Notes: generated by a model not told the origin, from the sequence alone. A DNA stretch of 64,000 bases from Hsuehochloa calcarea (GCA_036346395.1 CM070594.1:54545519-54609518), one strand, 5' to 3'. Numbered from the stretch's first letter, positions 1-13,002 are shown. Made by a program: numbers and translations.

Positions 1-370
1 TTTCTATCTAGTTTCTTTTTATCTCTAGTCAAAGATTAAAAAAAAGAATGGGATTGGAACTTTAACATATTCTGCTCACGAATAATAACTTTCGGGTCTT
101 TTTCATTCACGAACTGAAAAAGCTTGTTAAGTGAGACTCATTGACTGGACAGCTTTTCCACAAAGCAGTCGCACTTGGAAGAATCTCCTTTTCTTAGGCC
201 TTGTTTGGTACAACTTCTACTTCCACCTTCTTGTTTGGATCTGCTGGAGCTGTACTAGACACCCAGCTTCCTAAAATGACTAGATTATGTTTCTCGCGAT
301 GAGTTGTCTCGAAAATGAACTAGTAACGAGGAGCAATCTTCCCGTGGATTCTCTTGGGAAGTCAACCCGC

Positions 371-446
371 ATGAAACATGTTTGCCCTTGGAAGTTGCAC
401 TTATTTATATGAAACATGTTTGCTCTTGGAAGTTGCATTTATTTAT
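371..446. repeat. Tandem duplication, 38 bp x 2
   Basis: A unit starting ATGAAACATGTTTGC occurs at 371-408 and again at 409-446 with two or three mismatches. It looks like a local slippage duplication in non-coding DNA. Confidence 0.85.
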
Positions 447-1330
447 CCGCATTTTTCACTCATATACCCCTCAACGCCCCATCCCATCCTAGTCCCGAGC
501 AGCCTCACTTGAGCGTACCCCTTCGTTCCTCTCATGTCTGGCTCTTGATTCCCCTCTCCGGCGACGGCGTGTCCAGGGGCGACGACAATAGCTGGGGTCG
601 ACAGCGGCGACCGGCGACAAGAAGAGGAGGCCATACGTCCCGCGCTCCCTTCAGACGGTGCTCAGTTGAAGGTACGATGTTGCTCCTGTAAACCCTAATT
701 TCGCCGCCCCCCTAACTTCTTCCCTTTGCTGTCCTTCTCTTCGCCTCTTGCTCTGCCCGCTCCCCTTCTTCTTCACTTCCTCTTCCAAGCCATTTCTTCC
801 TAAGTTTCATTGTGTGGTGCCCCAATTCGTCCTTCTTTGACCCACAGGCACGATGCAACATAGTGGCATTGTCCTTGTCATGCGGTGTGGTAGATTTGAC
901 CCAGATCTAGTCACCATCTTGTATTCATAGCCCCAATTGGCTAAAACTATTTTTCCATGTAATGTTTAAAGTCAGTGGATAACTACTTAGAAGCCATCCC
1001 TGTTTGAACATTGCATAGCAAAGTTTTGATTGCAATAGTCCCTTTTGATGTTAATGCTATCGTGTTAATGTCTAAATAATACGCAGGTGAAGCATCTAAA
1101 TACGCTAATTGCACCCAAACTCATGCAAAATATTCTAGCATTGTTCAAATAGGTTTATCTTATCCATAATAGATGCTTTTTTTACTTGTTTCATACTCGC
1201 TTGTTTGTACATGATACATTACTTGCAGTAAGCAGCGATTTCTTTTCATATTCTCGTAAGTTGATCTCCCCTAATTGGACGTGTAGTGAATCATTTCATT
1301 TATAGTAAATCTAGTATTTACCTAGTTACT

Positions 1331-1422
1331 AGTTATAATAATTGATTCCTGAATTGGTTGTGTATATCTTGTAAATAGTTATAATAATTGATTCCTGAAT
1401 TGGTTGCGTATATCTTGTATAG
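1331..1422. repeat. Tandem duplication, 46 bp x 2, abutting the calmodulin exon
   Basis: A unit starting AGTTATAATAATTGATTCC is present at 1331-1376 and 1377-1422 with very few differences. The second copy ends in the AG that would be the splice acceptor of the calmodulin exon, so the duplication sits in the 3' end of the former intron. Confidence 0.85.
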
Positions 1423-1788
1423 GTTGCATCACCACAAAGGAGCTGGGAACTGTCACGCATTCGCTGGGCATAACCCAACAGAGGCTGAGCTGCAAGGCAT
1501 GATCAATGAGGTCAATGCTGATGACAACGACACTATCGATTTTCCATAGTTTCTCAATCTGATGGCTCACAAGATGAAGGACACCGACTCAGATGAAGAG
1601 CTCAAGGAGGGTGTTTGACAAGGACAAAAAATGGCTTCATATACGCAGCTGAGCTCCGCCATGTCATGACAAATCTTGGTGAGAAGCTAACTAATGAGGA
1701 GGTTGACGAGATGATCTGTGAGGCTGATGTCGATGGTGATGGTCAGATCAACTATTAGGAGTTTGACAAGGTCATGATGGACAAGTGA
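1423..1788 (+). pseudogene. Calmodulin exon 2 pseudogene
   Basis: Read with frame changes, this segment follows the second exon of a plant calmodulin gene. It starts at the conserved intron position inside the first EF-hand (GCITTKELGTV), passes through the later EF-hands (for example VFDKDKNGFIYAAELRHVM, then EADVDGDGQINY) and ends in DKVMMDK plus TGA. Calmodulin is the four-EF-hand Ca2+ sensor that binds many target proteins. Visible lesions are a 1-nt loss near 1467, the GAG-to-TAG stop inside the DFPEF motif, a short deletion at the EELKEAF position near 1610, and a TAG in the last EF-hand (INY-stop-EF). The AG acceptor is kept at 1421-1422, so it came from genomic DNA and is not a processed mRNA copy. 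The first coding exon is not visible upstream. It cannot make calmodulin. Confidence 0.88.
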
Positions 1789-3815
1789 GACATCGAACCA
1801 TACTCCAAAGGCAGAGGAGATTGTGCATTGAATATTAGTTAAGGCACAACTCTTATCCCATCAATTTTTAGTGAGGCATCTTGATGAACCCGAAGGTCCT
1901 CGTTTGTTGGCCCGATCTTTCGATGAGAACGATAAGTTCGGTAGTCGTCGCTCAACTCCCACGATCCTGGCTACGAACACGCACGGCTCGAAACCACACA
2001 ATCGTTGAACTGATTGACAAGTCGTTATCAACCATGCACGAATACCCGGATGACCTGACCACGAAGGTCGATTCCTGCATACACTGAAGAAGCACGCAAG
2101 AACAAGATAAAGTAATCTGAAATTACAAATAGGAATTGAAATATTGAATTGAATTGGGATTTTTAATAAGGATATTAATTGGGTGGTCTAGTCGACACAC
2201 GCAAAAGGTACAAGTTGTAACGAAGGCAAACTAAATATAAATAAAATCTAAGGAAACTAGAGGGGGTGTGTCCTCCTTAAATAGGGGATGAGGAGCCACA
2301 AATCTAAAATAAATAGCGGGGTAATACTAAACTCATGGGTTACTGTTCACATGAGCAGTAACCACGTCCCAAATGGGCCGTCGGCATATGGGCAAAGTTG
2401 AGTATGATTACAAAGCCCAATTTGGCCCAAAAAGGAGATATAACAATTTCTTTTGATGATTGCGGTCAGTTCAGAAGTAATTTGTAGGTGAGGCAAGATC
2501 CATTGGAAAGAGGACGAAATAAGCTTTCCATCAAGTACTCGTGGACCACCAACGGACTCCGTATGTGAAAGTTATGTCTGTTTTAAGTTGGTGTTATCAA
2601 GCTGATTCCGGGGGCCGAACTGGATTACAAAACGGGTCCAGCTCGAACTGCTTGCTTGTCTTGGACCAAAAGTGACATGGTGCTGCACATATATATATTT
2701 CATCATTAGGTAGCATCATATAGTTCATATAATATAAATACATTCCTAAAAACAAGCTCACCTGATAATTTAAGTGAAACGTACGAGCTCTTGTACTTGG
2801 AACAACAAGTATAGCAAATATGGTTGTATCCATAGGGGTCATGTCCTCATCACATCCTACTAGTTGTAGTTGCTAAAAAGGATAACGTGGTTGCTGCTAT
2901 GTTCTTCTCTCCAGTGTTTTATGTGAACTTATAATGCTTGCCCTCCCTGGTGTCTCCTGATTGCAGTTAGACCCATATGTAGTTATATTTTTCTCATCAA
3001 CTTCTCGTTAACTCTTCTATTATCAATGGATGGACAACTGGTGTCTCATAATTGCAGAGGAAGGTTTTTTTGGATATATAATGTGAAGTGAATTTGAAAT
3101 TTAGCTAAAGCAGAAAAAAGGTCGTCTTGTCTTTTGGTGCCGCTGGGTAAGTTGCAGCTAATAATGGTTGGATGATAGCAACGTGCAACCTTTTTTAAGT
3201 AATGTGATACTGCGTTGCTGAATGCTGAGAAACGAAAGTATGTATTAGTAATACTTGTTCATCGAAGGATGGTTGCTTCTATTTAATTTCAAATTTGATA
3301 TCACGTACTAATGAATGATGATACATATATGCTCATTTTTGGTATGCAAAAGGATTTCAAATTAGGTGAGAAGTTTGAGATGATATGTTTTTTATTATTA
3401 TTTCCATATTTATATATACCTTCATATGATCTTTAAAAAGTTGGAAAAAAATTCTATAATTCGCGTATAAATACAAAAGAGTAAGATACAAATACAATTA
3501 AAGTATTACAACCAGAAGTAGAATGGTCAATTTGTCTCTAACCCTCTCTCTTATGGTTTTAGTAGCCAACCTACTAGCCAAACACTTTCTTAAGACAACT
3601 TCAGATTATCAGATAAGTGGATTATCAGATAATTAGGAGCAAATTTGAAAAATGAGAATTTGAAACTCTACCAAACAGGACCTTAATACTACAACTAATG
3701 ATATTAGTAGCAGGGGCAACTCTTATACAATCATCTTTTTTTTTGAAAAAAAAATCACAGTCAATATTTTGGTCCGTTGTATTTTTGATCTAACTATCTA
3801 GGTCTCTCTCATTCT
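1789..3815. other. Non-coding stretch, no gene recognised
   Basis: Mostly AT-rich intergenic DNA with no open frame that resembles a known family. Around 2095-2600 the text resembles degraded LTR sequence, but no matching partner or termini were found. The right end of the possible TTA-flanked element lies at 3682. Positions 3737-3815 abut the truncated outer edge of the left gypsy LTR. Confidence 0.5.
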
Positions 3816-5958
3816 CTAACAATAAAGAGCAAAATAGGTTCTACACGAAAGGAATCTAGCATAATAAACATCCTAATTTCTGCACTAAACAAATAACTCG
3901 AACATGATATTCCATTCGAAATAAAACTATTAAGACTATAATTGGAGAGCACGAATTCCATAATTCGAATAACTTAAGCATAACGATATCCCAATAACGA
4001 TCATCAAGAGAGTCACTTATTATTATAGTCCAAACTCAAAAAAATATGGAATAATACCAAATAGTTATTTCAAAGGTGCATGCAACTGTGTGTCTACTCC
4101 CTCCCACAAATGCCGCCCTCATGGTTCACCTAAAAATAGAAAACACAGTAAGGGTGAGTCCATGACTCAGCAAGTACGAAAGAATACTTTGAACAATACA
4201 AGTATAATTCATCAAGCACACAGTGAAACCAAAATATGAAATAGTAGAAAACACATGAATGAATGAATGAATGTGCATGCTCTTCACTTCTGCTCATACC
4301 GGTATAGCTAGTGAACACCCGTCGGTGTTCACTTATGCCCGCATTATCCAAAATGCGGGGATCCAAGTCCCGTTTGAAGAACATTTCAAAACGGGATCCA
4401 AATTGCCCACATTGGAATGGTGGGTCTTACTTACCCATGTTAGAATGATGAGACTTCAGTACCCACTCCCGTGGGTGTAGCAAAAACAACACTTGCATAC
4501 ATGAATGAATCTGATGAATAAAGTAACATCATTAACAAAACTATGGTAATCAGATACTACTATGAACAAGTACATATCACACATTATTCATCATATAATC
4601 ATCGAACAAGGAAGAACACATATCAATCAAAACATACAGTTGTACTTACCTTTTTCGCTACGCCGTGCGGGGAGGCAAGTACGATGCCCCTAACTCCGGA
4701 ACTCCTTCTCCTACACAAGAATAACGCTAACATAAGAACGCTGAGGAAAATAGACTCCACTCACACCCCTTACCCCGATTCCCCGAAGCCTAGGATTCGA
4801 ATAAAGGTTTTACTCAATTTTCTCGACAGTCTAGCAGAAGATCCCACGGGACAGTAGTACTAAAATCCTCATATATTTTACCACGAAGCTCGGAATAGAG
4901 TGATATTAGTCTTTCTGGAAACACGACGACATCATCTACGATAAACTAGTTGGCAAGGTTTTCTGATTTGGCATTCTAATATATTTAATAATCAGGTGAA
5001 GTTTTTGCTCCTTTAATTTGTCAGTCGGAACTACAGCGGTAGAAGAAAATTCGTATCTTTTGGTTGGCTCATCTAAAAATCAAGTTCTCTATCATTCTGG
5101 AAATCTTAAAGGATTTTCTACAGCTTTCATGTTGGGTGAACTTTTTGATTCGACCTCTAACTAAATCATATTGGCCACACAAAGTAACTGCTAATCCTCG
5201 TCAGCCCTTCTGGACAGTCGCAATAAAACCAACATAACTTCTAAACCGTAACTCCGAATTGAGTGATCTTTGCACTTACAGAAAGCTATGAACGAGTACT
5301 ACAACTTTCTAACAAACGAGAGTTCCCAATTCGGCTTGTAACTAGATCATATTGGCTACACAATGTAACTACTAATCATCATCAGCCCTTCTGGACAGTC
5401 ACAAAGAACTTATCGTAACTTCTAACCCGTAACTCAAAATTGAGTAATATTTGCACCTAAAGAAAGCTATGAACGAGCACTACAACTTTCTAAGAGATGA
5501 GATTTCCTAATTCAGTCTGTAACTATGGGAAAACAGACACACAAATACACTTACAGATCCTAAATCCTGGAGCAATAGCTCGACGAAAATAAACCATCAC
5601 TCCAATGGAACTCGGGGGCTTACCCTTGGAGACGAACTTTCCCGACGTGCCCCGGTGATGTGCTTGACCAGGGAGGGGTGGTGGAGGCGCTGGCTAAGGA
5701 GGGGAAAGGGAGGTGGCGGCTGGGGGGGGGGGAGGGAAGGGAGAAGTGGGGACGGCTAGAGTTTGGGGCGCCCCCCTCTTTTGGCCGGCCCCCCTAGGCC
5801 GACTCCCCCTCTTGGGCCTACTGGGTGGCGGCCCGCGGCGCAGGTTGGCAAAAATTTATGAAAATTCCTTTTTTTTCCAGAAAATTTCACTTTTTTTAAT
5901 TTTGTTTTCTCCTCCTGGCTTCTTTTCTAATTACCCTATTAATTTTCGGAGTATTACA
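3816..5958 (-). repeat. 3' LTR of gypsy element A (outer edge truncated)
   Basis: Matches the right LTR (17330-19426) along its length, including the text around GGTGTTCACTTAT and the ending GGAGTATTACA. The first roughly 80 bp present in the right copy are absent here. It contains two tandem copies of a unit of about 183 bp (near 5160-5341 and 5342-5524), each with the phrase CTTCTGGACAGTC. Near 5700-5870 it is very G/C-rich. Confidence 0.9.
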
Positions 5959-5972
5959 TTCTACCCCTCTTC
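5959..5972 (-). other. Polypurine tract of gypsy A
   Basis: On the minus strand GAAGAGGGGTAGAA lies immediately upstream of the LTR start TGTAATACTCC. This is the position and composition expected for the primer of plus-strand DNA synthesis. Confidence 0.85.
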
Positions 5973-6017
5973 AACGGAATTTGACCCCGAATAAAACCTC
6001 TAGAACATTATCACGTA

Positions 6018-9000
6018 CCTGCTGAGAATTGCTTAGGATACTGTTCGCGCATGCGAGACTCCAATTCCCATGTGACCTCTCTTTCGGACTGATACGTCCA
6101 CAACACCTTGACTTAAACCAATGTCTTGTGTCTCAGCACTCGCTCTGACTTCCCCAGAATACATACCGGACGCGACTCAACTGTGAGGTATTGCTCAATA
6201 GTCAGCGGCTCCAAGCAAATCTTATGCTCTGGGTCTCTCAAAAACTTCCTCAGCATCGAAACGTGAAAACACATTGTGGACTCCCCGCACGGACTCTGGA
6301 AGGTCCAAGCGGTAGGCCAGCTTCCCAATCCTCGCAATAATCGGGAACGGTCCGACGTACCTCGGGCTAACCTTCCCATTTGTCCCAAATCGGATAATGC
6401 CTTTGTGGGAGACACTCTCAAGAGTACTTGGTCACCCACCGCAAACTCTAAGTCGCACCTCCTCACATCTGCATAGCTTTTCTGCCTGCTCTGCGCTGCT
6501 AGCAGGTTCTGCCTCACCATGGCCACACACTCAACTGTCTTCTGAATCTAGTCTTGTCTCAAAACTGCCTTGTCACCCACTGCATCCCAACAGAGTGACG
6601 ATATGCATTTCAGCCCATACAGAACTTCGAATGGCGCGGCTCTAATGCTGGAATGATAGCTATTATTGTAGGCAAACTCTGCAAGAGACAACTGGTCCTC
6701 CCAACTCCCCTTCCAAGATAGAACGTAAGTCCGTAATATATCCTCCAAGGTCTGAATAGTGCGCTCTGATTGTCCATCTGTTTGAGGATGGAACGTTGTA
6801 CTAAGACGAAGTTGTGTGCCCAAAGCACTCTGCAGACTCTCCCAAAACTTGGACACAAACTTCGCGTCCCTGTCCGAAATAATGGTCTTAGGCACTCCAT
6901 GCAGTCTCACTATTTCTCACACATAGATAGGAGCTAAATCACTCGCTGAACTGGTTGTGTGAATAGGAATGAAGTGCGCAGACTTGCTGAACCGATCTAC
7001 CACTACCCAAATTGTATCCTTCCCTCGCGGTGAACGAGGTAATGCCACCACAAAATCCATAGAGATGTCATCCCAAAGCCACTTGGGAACCTCCAAAGGC
7101 TGCAATAGGCCTGCAGGACGTTTCTGCTCAGCCTTTACTTGTTGGCAAACAACGCAAGAAGCTACATAATTAGCAATGTCCACCTTCATCCTCTTCCACC
7201 ATATGTGCTGTTTCAGATCTTGATACATTTTATTCTCACCAGGATGAACAGTGTATGGAGTGCGATTTGCCTCTCTCAAGATATCATCTTTGACTTTTGC
7301 CTTTTGTGGCACGCACAGGTGGCCTTTAAACCTCAAGGCACCCGAATCATCCACACTGAAATCTCCCTCTTTGCCCTCATCCAATCGCCTCCTGACCTCC
7401 TGTAGTAACCGGCCATTTCGCTGTGCTTCCCGCACACGGTCTGGGATAGCTGACTCAAGAATCAACTGAGTCTCAACACGTGTTGTGCCTGCATAACAAT
7501 ATGATATCCCCCATGCGATCAAAATCAGCAATGAGGTAATCTAGAGTAGCGGGAGTCGCCTTACGACTGAAAGCATCTGCAACAACATTAGCCTTGCCTG
7601 GATGATACTGAATAGTAATATCATAGTCTTTTATCAATTCTAACCACCTCCTTTGCCTCAAATTCAGATCCTTCTGAGTGAAGATATACTTGAGGCTCTT
7701 GTGATTTGTGAAGATATCGCAAGGCTCGCCGTACAGATAATGCCTCCAAATCTTGAGAGCAAAGACAACCACAACCAACTCCAAGTTATGAGTGGGATAA
7801 TTCTGCTCGTGCTTTTTCAACTGTCTCGATGCATAAGCAATCACCTTACCATCTTGCATAAGCACACAGCCAAAACCCACTCGAGACGCATCCGAAAAGA
7901 CAGTGAACCGCTTCCCTGGCTCGGGAAGTGTGAGAATGGGAGAGGTCATCAACTTTTCTTTCAGTGTGCAGAAACTGTGCTCACACTCGTCGGTCCACTG
8001 GAATCTCACCCCTTTCTTAGTAAGCTGAGACATCGGCTTGGCAATGGTGGATAAATCCTGCACAAAACGCCGATAGTAACGCACCAAGCCTAGAAAACTC
8101 CTCACCTCCTTCACATTAGTCGACCTCTTCCAATCCACCACTGTAGAGACCTTGCTAGGATCAACGACAATACCCTGAGGATTAATCACGTGACCCAAAA
8201 AGCTTACTTCTGAAATACAGAATTCACATTTCTTCAGCTTAGCATAGAATTTGTGCTCTCTCAAAGTTTCTAAGACCAATCTCAACTGACGTTCATGATC
8301 CTCATGGGTCTTGGAGTAGATAAGAATATCATCAATGAACACCACTACGAAGTCATCCAAATACTCATGCAACATGTTGTTCATGGTCTCCATAAAAATG
8401 GCAGGTGCATTAGTCAATCCAAACGACATAACTGTATATTCATAATGCCCATACCTGGTGGAGAACGTAGCCTTCTCTATATCCTGCTCACGCACCCGGA
8501 TCTGATTATACCCAGACTGGAGATCGATTTTGGAGAACATCTGGGCTCCCTTCAACCGATCAAACAAATCTTCAATGCGGGGTAAAGGATAGTTATTCTT
8601 GATTGTAACCGCGTTAAGCTCATGGTAATCGATACACATGCACCAACTCGCATCCTTCTTCTCTGTGAACAGAATAGGAGCTCCCCATGGCGATATACTA
8701 CGCCTGATCAAACCCTTAGCCAACAATTCATCCAACTGCTTCTTCAACTCGTCCTAAAACGGGCGTGCCAGTTGATATGGGGACATCGAGATGGGCCGAG
8801 TACCCGCAACAAGGTCGATGCGAAACTCTGCGTCTCGCGCTGGCGGCAAGCCCGAAAGCTCATTCGGGAACACATCTGGGTAGTCACTCACTGCACTGAA
8901 TCTCCTAAATCCGCGAAGCCACGCTCGGTTTCTCAGCAAGAGCTAAGAGAAGTCCAGTCTTCACTGCACGCTGACCCGGGAACAATCTGACCAACATCGA

Positions 9001-9312
9001 AAGAGAGCGCGGAAGCGCACTGCCCTGAAAGGTCAAAGTCTCACCGCTCGGTAAGCGTGCAACCAATCCATGCACAAGATAACATCGAACGGCTCCATCT
9101 GAATAACTATCAGGTTCGCCGTGAGCTTCTCTCCATCAATAACAACAGAACACCCAGGACAGACAGTTGAACTCGCAATAATACCTCCGGAGAACTAACC
9201 AACACTGATTGAGAAATCCACTGCATACTCAAATTCTCCCTTCTAGCAAATGTCGTGGAGACAAACAAATAGGTAGACCCTGAATCAAAAGGGACAAAAT
9301 CCTCAAGGGAAT
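6018..9312 (-). pseudogene. Gypsy A pol: protease C-part, reverse transcriptase, RNase H, integrase, chromodomain-like tail
   Basis: Protease: the active-site DSG lies in FDSGSTYLFVSTTFAR (about 9230-9290), and the later MDWLHAY hallmark is in another frame near 9060. Reverse transcriptase (about 8750-8000) has FSKIDLQSGYNQIRV and the catalytic FIDDILIYS. RNase H (about 7900-7560) starts at FSDASRVGFGCVL. Integrase (7531-6120) has an HHCC finger (H..H then CVVCQQ) and DDE-type residues in MDFVVALP, ISDRDAKF and TDGQSERT. The tail HVSMLRKF...VTWELESRM matches chromovirus C-termini. Lesions: frameshift in protease near 9200; in-frame stops near 8755, 6917 and 6548; frameshifts near 7515, 6350 and 6115. 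The element supplied its own copying machinery once and is now dead. Confidence 0.93.
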
Positions 9313-11563
9313 TGTGAGACCCCCGGGTATTTAACTTGTAATACTTAACCAATCAAGATGATTAAATCATTACAAATCAAATATCACGGCTCTCGGCGTA
9401 TATGTACTTCCCAGAAGTGCAGTACACATACCTCTTACAAAAATTATGCATCAATTTCATTCATCACATAGAATCCAAAGCACAACTAAGCAGTACGAAC
9501 GACATACAATATAGAGTTATTACAAAAAGGGGCCGACCGGCCAAATACAATTAAGGGTATAAGATAAAAGCGGAAGCAAGGTGCTATAAGATGGCTTTAA
9601 ACAAAAGCCAATTAGTGTGTCTTTAACCCACAAGGCAACCAACCGGTACACCGAGCTAGTCGTCGAACCCGCAGCACATCTCACAAAAGTGAGGCCCTTG
9701 GGGCTCATCTTCCTCCTCTGCAACAAATAGTTAAGCAAAGCAAATGAGTACAAAAATTGTACTTCGCAAGACTTACGTGTAGAGTAACTGACCTATACAT
9801 ATGCTACATGCAAGCTTATTTAAGTGGAGGCTGTATGTTTCATTTTCAGCACAAAGCAATCTTTATTTGCAATAATGTAGTACATTTTGAAAGCAAGTTT
9901 ACAATCCATTTTTATTGTTCAAATAACAGTAAATGACAACATAATAACAGTAGATAGATGACAACAACATCCTGGAAGTGACTAACCCAATAGTCACCAC
10001 AACAATAGCATGAATTACCCATTCATATCAACCATGTCAAATTTTAATTAGAAAGGTTGAAGTCTAACTCTTGCAAAACCTAACCAAGCGTGTCCATAAC
10101 CTAGGACGAGGCTATTCGAATAGTTTTATCCCTGCAGGGGTGTACCAATGTACCCACACGCCAGACCGCCTTTTTGCCAAGCTATTAAGCACACTTCCTT
10201 AGGTATGCCAGCACGGCTAAGTTCTACGAGACATTTCCAATATTATGCATTAACTACGAGTCGTCCGTATGGATAGAAACCCATACGTTGTGTTTGGGTC
10301 ATCGAAAGCCTCGGTCAACTACCCCTCACGGGGAAAGCCTCGGACAACTACGATGCCCCTCGAGGTGGAGAACCTACCCGGAATCTCCACCACCGCACAC
10401 CCAACACAATAACACCGATCCTTTTCTCACAGCACACACAACCCACCTCCCGCGACTCGGAGCTAACACACGCCAAAGTACTTAGTTAAGAGAGGTCCCA
10501 TATCCCTCTCGCGTGGTTAGCACACAAAATTGCTTGGAGAGTGTGACACAAGATGTTCGGTCCTTGTTGACTTAGGCAAGACATCCACAAACCCAATAAC
10601 CCACCATCCAACCACTTGCCCAAGTCTAAATCAATTTTTCATTTTCAGATTTTGACTTTATAAAATAACAAAGCATAAGTGCTGGACATAAAGGAGTAAT
10701 AATTAGATGTGTGATCAAGATCATCGACTAAATCGATGATCGCCCATTACTACCGAAACTAAGCATTTCTAAGCAATTTTAAATCGCAATCTACTAAGTG
10801 ACAAGAGCTCATCCATCGAACTCAATTCACAGCCAACAACCTAGGCTCATGGTAGTAGAGGAAAATTAATTCCTACAGATTATGCAACTATAGGATACTA
10901 ACCATAATTTAACAACAAAATAGCAATGCATACATACAAGTTGAAATCAATATATTAGACTTGGAAAAATACTGGGATTAACATGATCAAACTGCTTGCC
11001 TTGTTGTGGTTCACCCTCTTGTTGCAGAGAAGCGCTCTCGTAATCAATAATATCGTCCGAATCTACCGAAAGAAATCGAAAGCACAATAAGAATGAATAA
11101 CACCGAAAAGACCCCAAAATACAAAGTCATCCAAAAATTATCAAAAATTCACAGAATGAAAATCATGATTTTAGATGAATTTAGCAATAATAATAAATTC
11201 ATTTGGATGTTCTATGCAGAAGTTATAGCCATTTGAAAATCAGTTTTGAAAAAATCCAATTTAATTCACCTCATTTAAAACTTTTGCGAAATTTTCTGGA
11301 GTAGAGGTGGACATGAGGATTACAAAAATGGATAGATAATATTACTACATGACCAAAATAATTGGGTTCACCTCAATTGGAGTTTTTCTGAATTAGTTAT
11401 GCATTTTCAAAGCTAATTGCATTTTTCAGTGCACAATTAAATCCCCGGGAAAAACCTAAATCCAAAATCGACGTGGACGAGTATGGGCCGGAGATCTAAA
11501 ATCCAAAATCCGATGGCCCACGCGCACAGAGCACAGCGCGCGTGTACGGCTCACCACTCCACC

Positions 11564-11760
11564 GTTGGATTTGGATCCAACGGTTCATATGAATCGAATC
11601 GTTCGGGCGGTCCGAACGTTCACGCGAACCGGAACCGTTGATCTTGGATCCAACGGTCCACGCGGATCGAACCGTTCGGACGGTTCGAACGTTTACTCGA
11701 ATCGGGACCGTTGATCTCGGATCCAACGGTCCACGGATCGAAACGTTCACGAGAACCGGA
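11564..11760. repeat. Palindromic tandem repeats in B, left block (three units)
   Basis: Three units of roughly 60-75 bp each contain a CCGTTG-ATC...GGATCCAACGG inverted repeat. The first two also carry a second one of the type GTTCGG...CCGAAC, while the third is shorter and keeps only AACGTTC. The arms of each are complementary, so every unit can form hairpins. Two more diverged units lie on the far side of element C. Confidence 0.8.
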
Positions 11761-12726
11761 ATTTACACCACGTTTACTGTGCTTGGCCCCACAGATCAGT
11801 GACAGCAAGAATCCGAATAAGATAGCCATTAACTACTAAGCAATCATTAGTAGTTAATGAACGAGATTGGGTTTTAATGATGATGCTACAGTGTTGTCGA
11901 AAAACCGACAATACCGCACTGGTTTCGTCGAGCTCTCGCCGGCGTTCCCGGCCACGGCGGCGCTAGCTAAGGGCATGGATGGGTTCACAATATCCTTGCA
12001 CACCCAACGGTGGCACTCACAGTGGTTGAGCCGGCCCGAGGCGGCGGCGCACCGGAGAGAAACGGAGGAGAGCTACGGCTAATCGTGCACTGCAAGATCG
12101 AGCTCCGCATTGTCCAAGGAAGCGGGTGCCAAAGCAACTACAAGGCACAGGGAGGCTACCTGAGCGAGGGAGAGACTCGAAGAAGGTCGGAGTTGAGCCA
12201 ACGACGATGAGGGTGATGGCGGCGGGGTGCTTCACCGAGAGGAGCTCGCTCTGGTGAAGGAGACAAAGAAAGAGTGGTAGAGAAAGCTCAAATATAACCC
12301 ACAGATGGTGTACAAGCAAAGAATCGGTAAGGAGCTTACCACACCGGAGATGGGTGAAAGATCTAGACCCGCCATTATGAGTTAATGGATTGTTTTGGTG
12401 ATTAATGACAAATCCAAATATGAGACTAACTCTTTTATCAAGTATTATCTTTGTGTAGTCTCATTTGGATGTAAAGGTGAAACACAACGAGGTATGCAAT
12501 CGACATCTCAATTTATATAATGTTGCATTTCTCGAATCCAAAATATAGGATTGAACTCAACCTTAAGTTAAACTTGAATATGTGATTAATGACAAATCCA
12601 AATATGTGTTTGGTTGAAAGACCGGATTGCTAGTATAGGTTTGCCGTACTATTAAGAGGGATCTTGACTAGTAGTTTGAGTTAGTCATGTGTTGATAGCT
12701 CATTATATTTGCTCTAGCTCATCTAT

Positions 12727-12964
12727 GCATGGAGCTATTATTTGCGAATGTGTTTTGCAAATAGCCGATGCTCATGCATTCAACCCTTGTAGCATGTGAC
12801 TTAAGTTTGCAAATGCGTTTTGCAAATGGTGTAAGTCCATGTACCTTTTTCCTTGTGGTATGATTCCAAAAGTTGGCAAATGTGTTTTGCAACTTGTTGG
12901 GAATCTTGCTTGTGACTCTTGTTGGCATGGCTTGTCAATTAGCAAATGTGTTTTGCAATTGAAG
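12727..12964. repeat. Four hairpin repeats with constant core and co-varying arms
   Basis: Each copy has the core GCAAATGTGTTTTGC (or one change from it) at about 12742-12758, 12808-12824, 12876-12891 and 12941-12956. The flanks differ between copies but remain complementary within each copy: GAGC/GCTC in copy 1, GACTTA/TAAGTC in copy 2, GATTCC/GGAATC plus AAGTT/AACTT in copy 3, CAATT/AATTG in copy 4. Spacing is about 65 bp. Confidence 0.85.
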
Positions 12965-13002
12965 TTGTTGAAAAAGCCATTTCTGATTTCTGTCAGGAAA
13001 AT

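Larger units (their letters stand above)
197..3682. mobile_element. Possible PIF/Harbinger (Tourist-like) block with TTA duplication, enclosing a calmodulin remnant
   Basis: The left end begins GGCCTTGTTTGGTA (197) after TTA (194-196). The right end, read on the opposite strand, begins GGTCCTGTTTGGTA (3682) and is followed by TTA (3683-3685). The two ends are imperfect inverted repeats of about 14 bp, and a 3 bp TTA duplication is the habit of PIF/Harbinger elements. No transposase is visible. The interior holds the calmodulin pseudogene and otherwise AT-rich DNA. The two ends could instead belong to two unrelated small elements, because GGCCTTGTTTGG-type ends are common in grasses. The single-element reading is therefore an inference. 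Confidence 0.3.

Noticed and set aside
12727..12964. CRISPR-like array
   Set aside because: Only four copies, each within its own variable inverted repeat, in a plant LTR. There are no uniform spacers and no cas genes.
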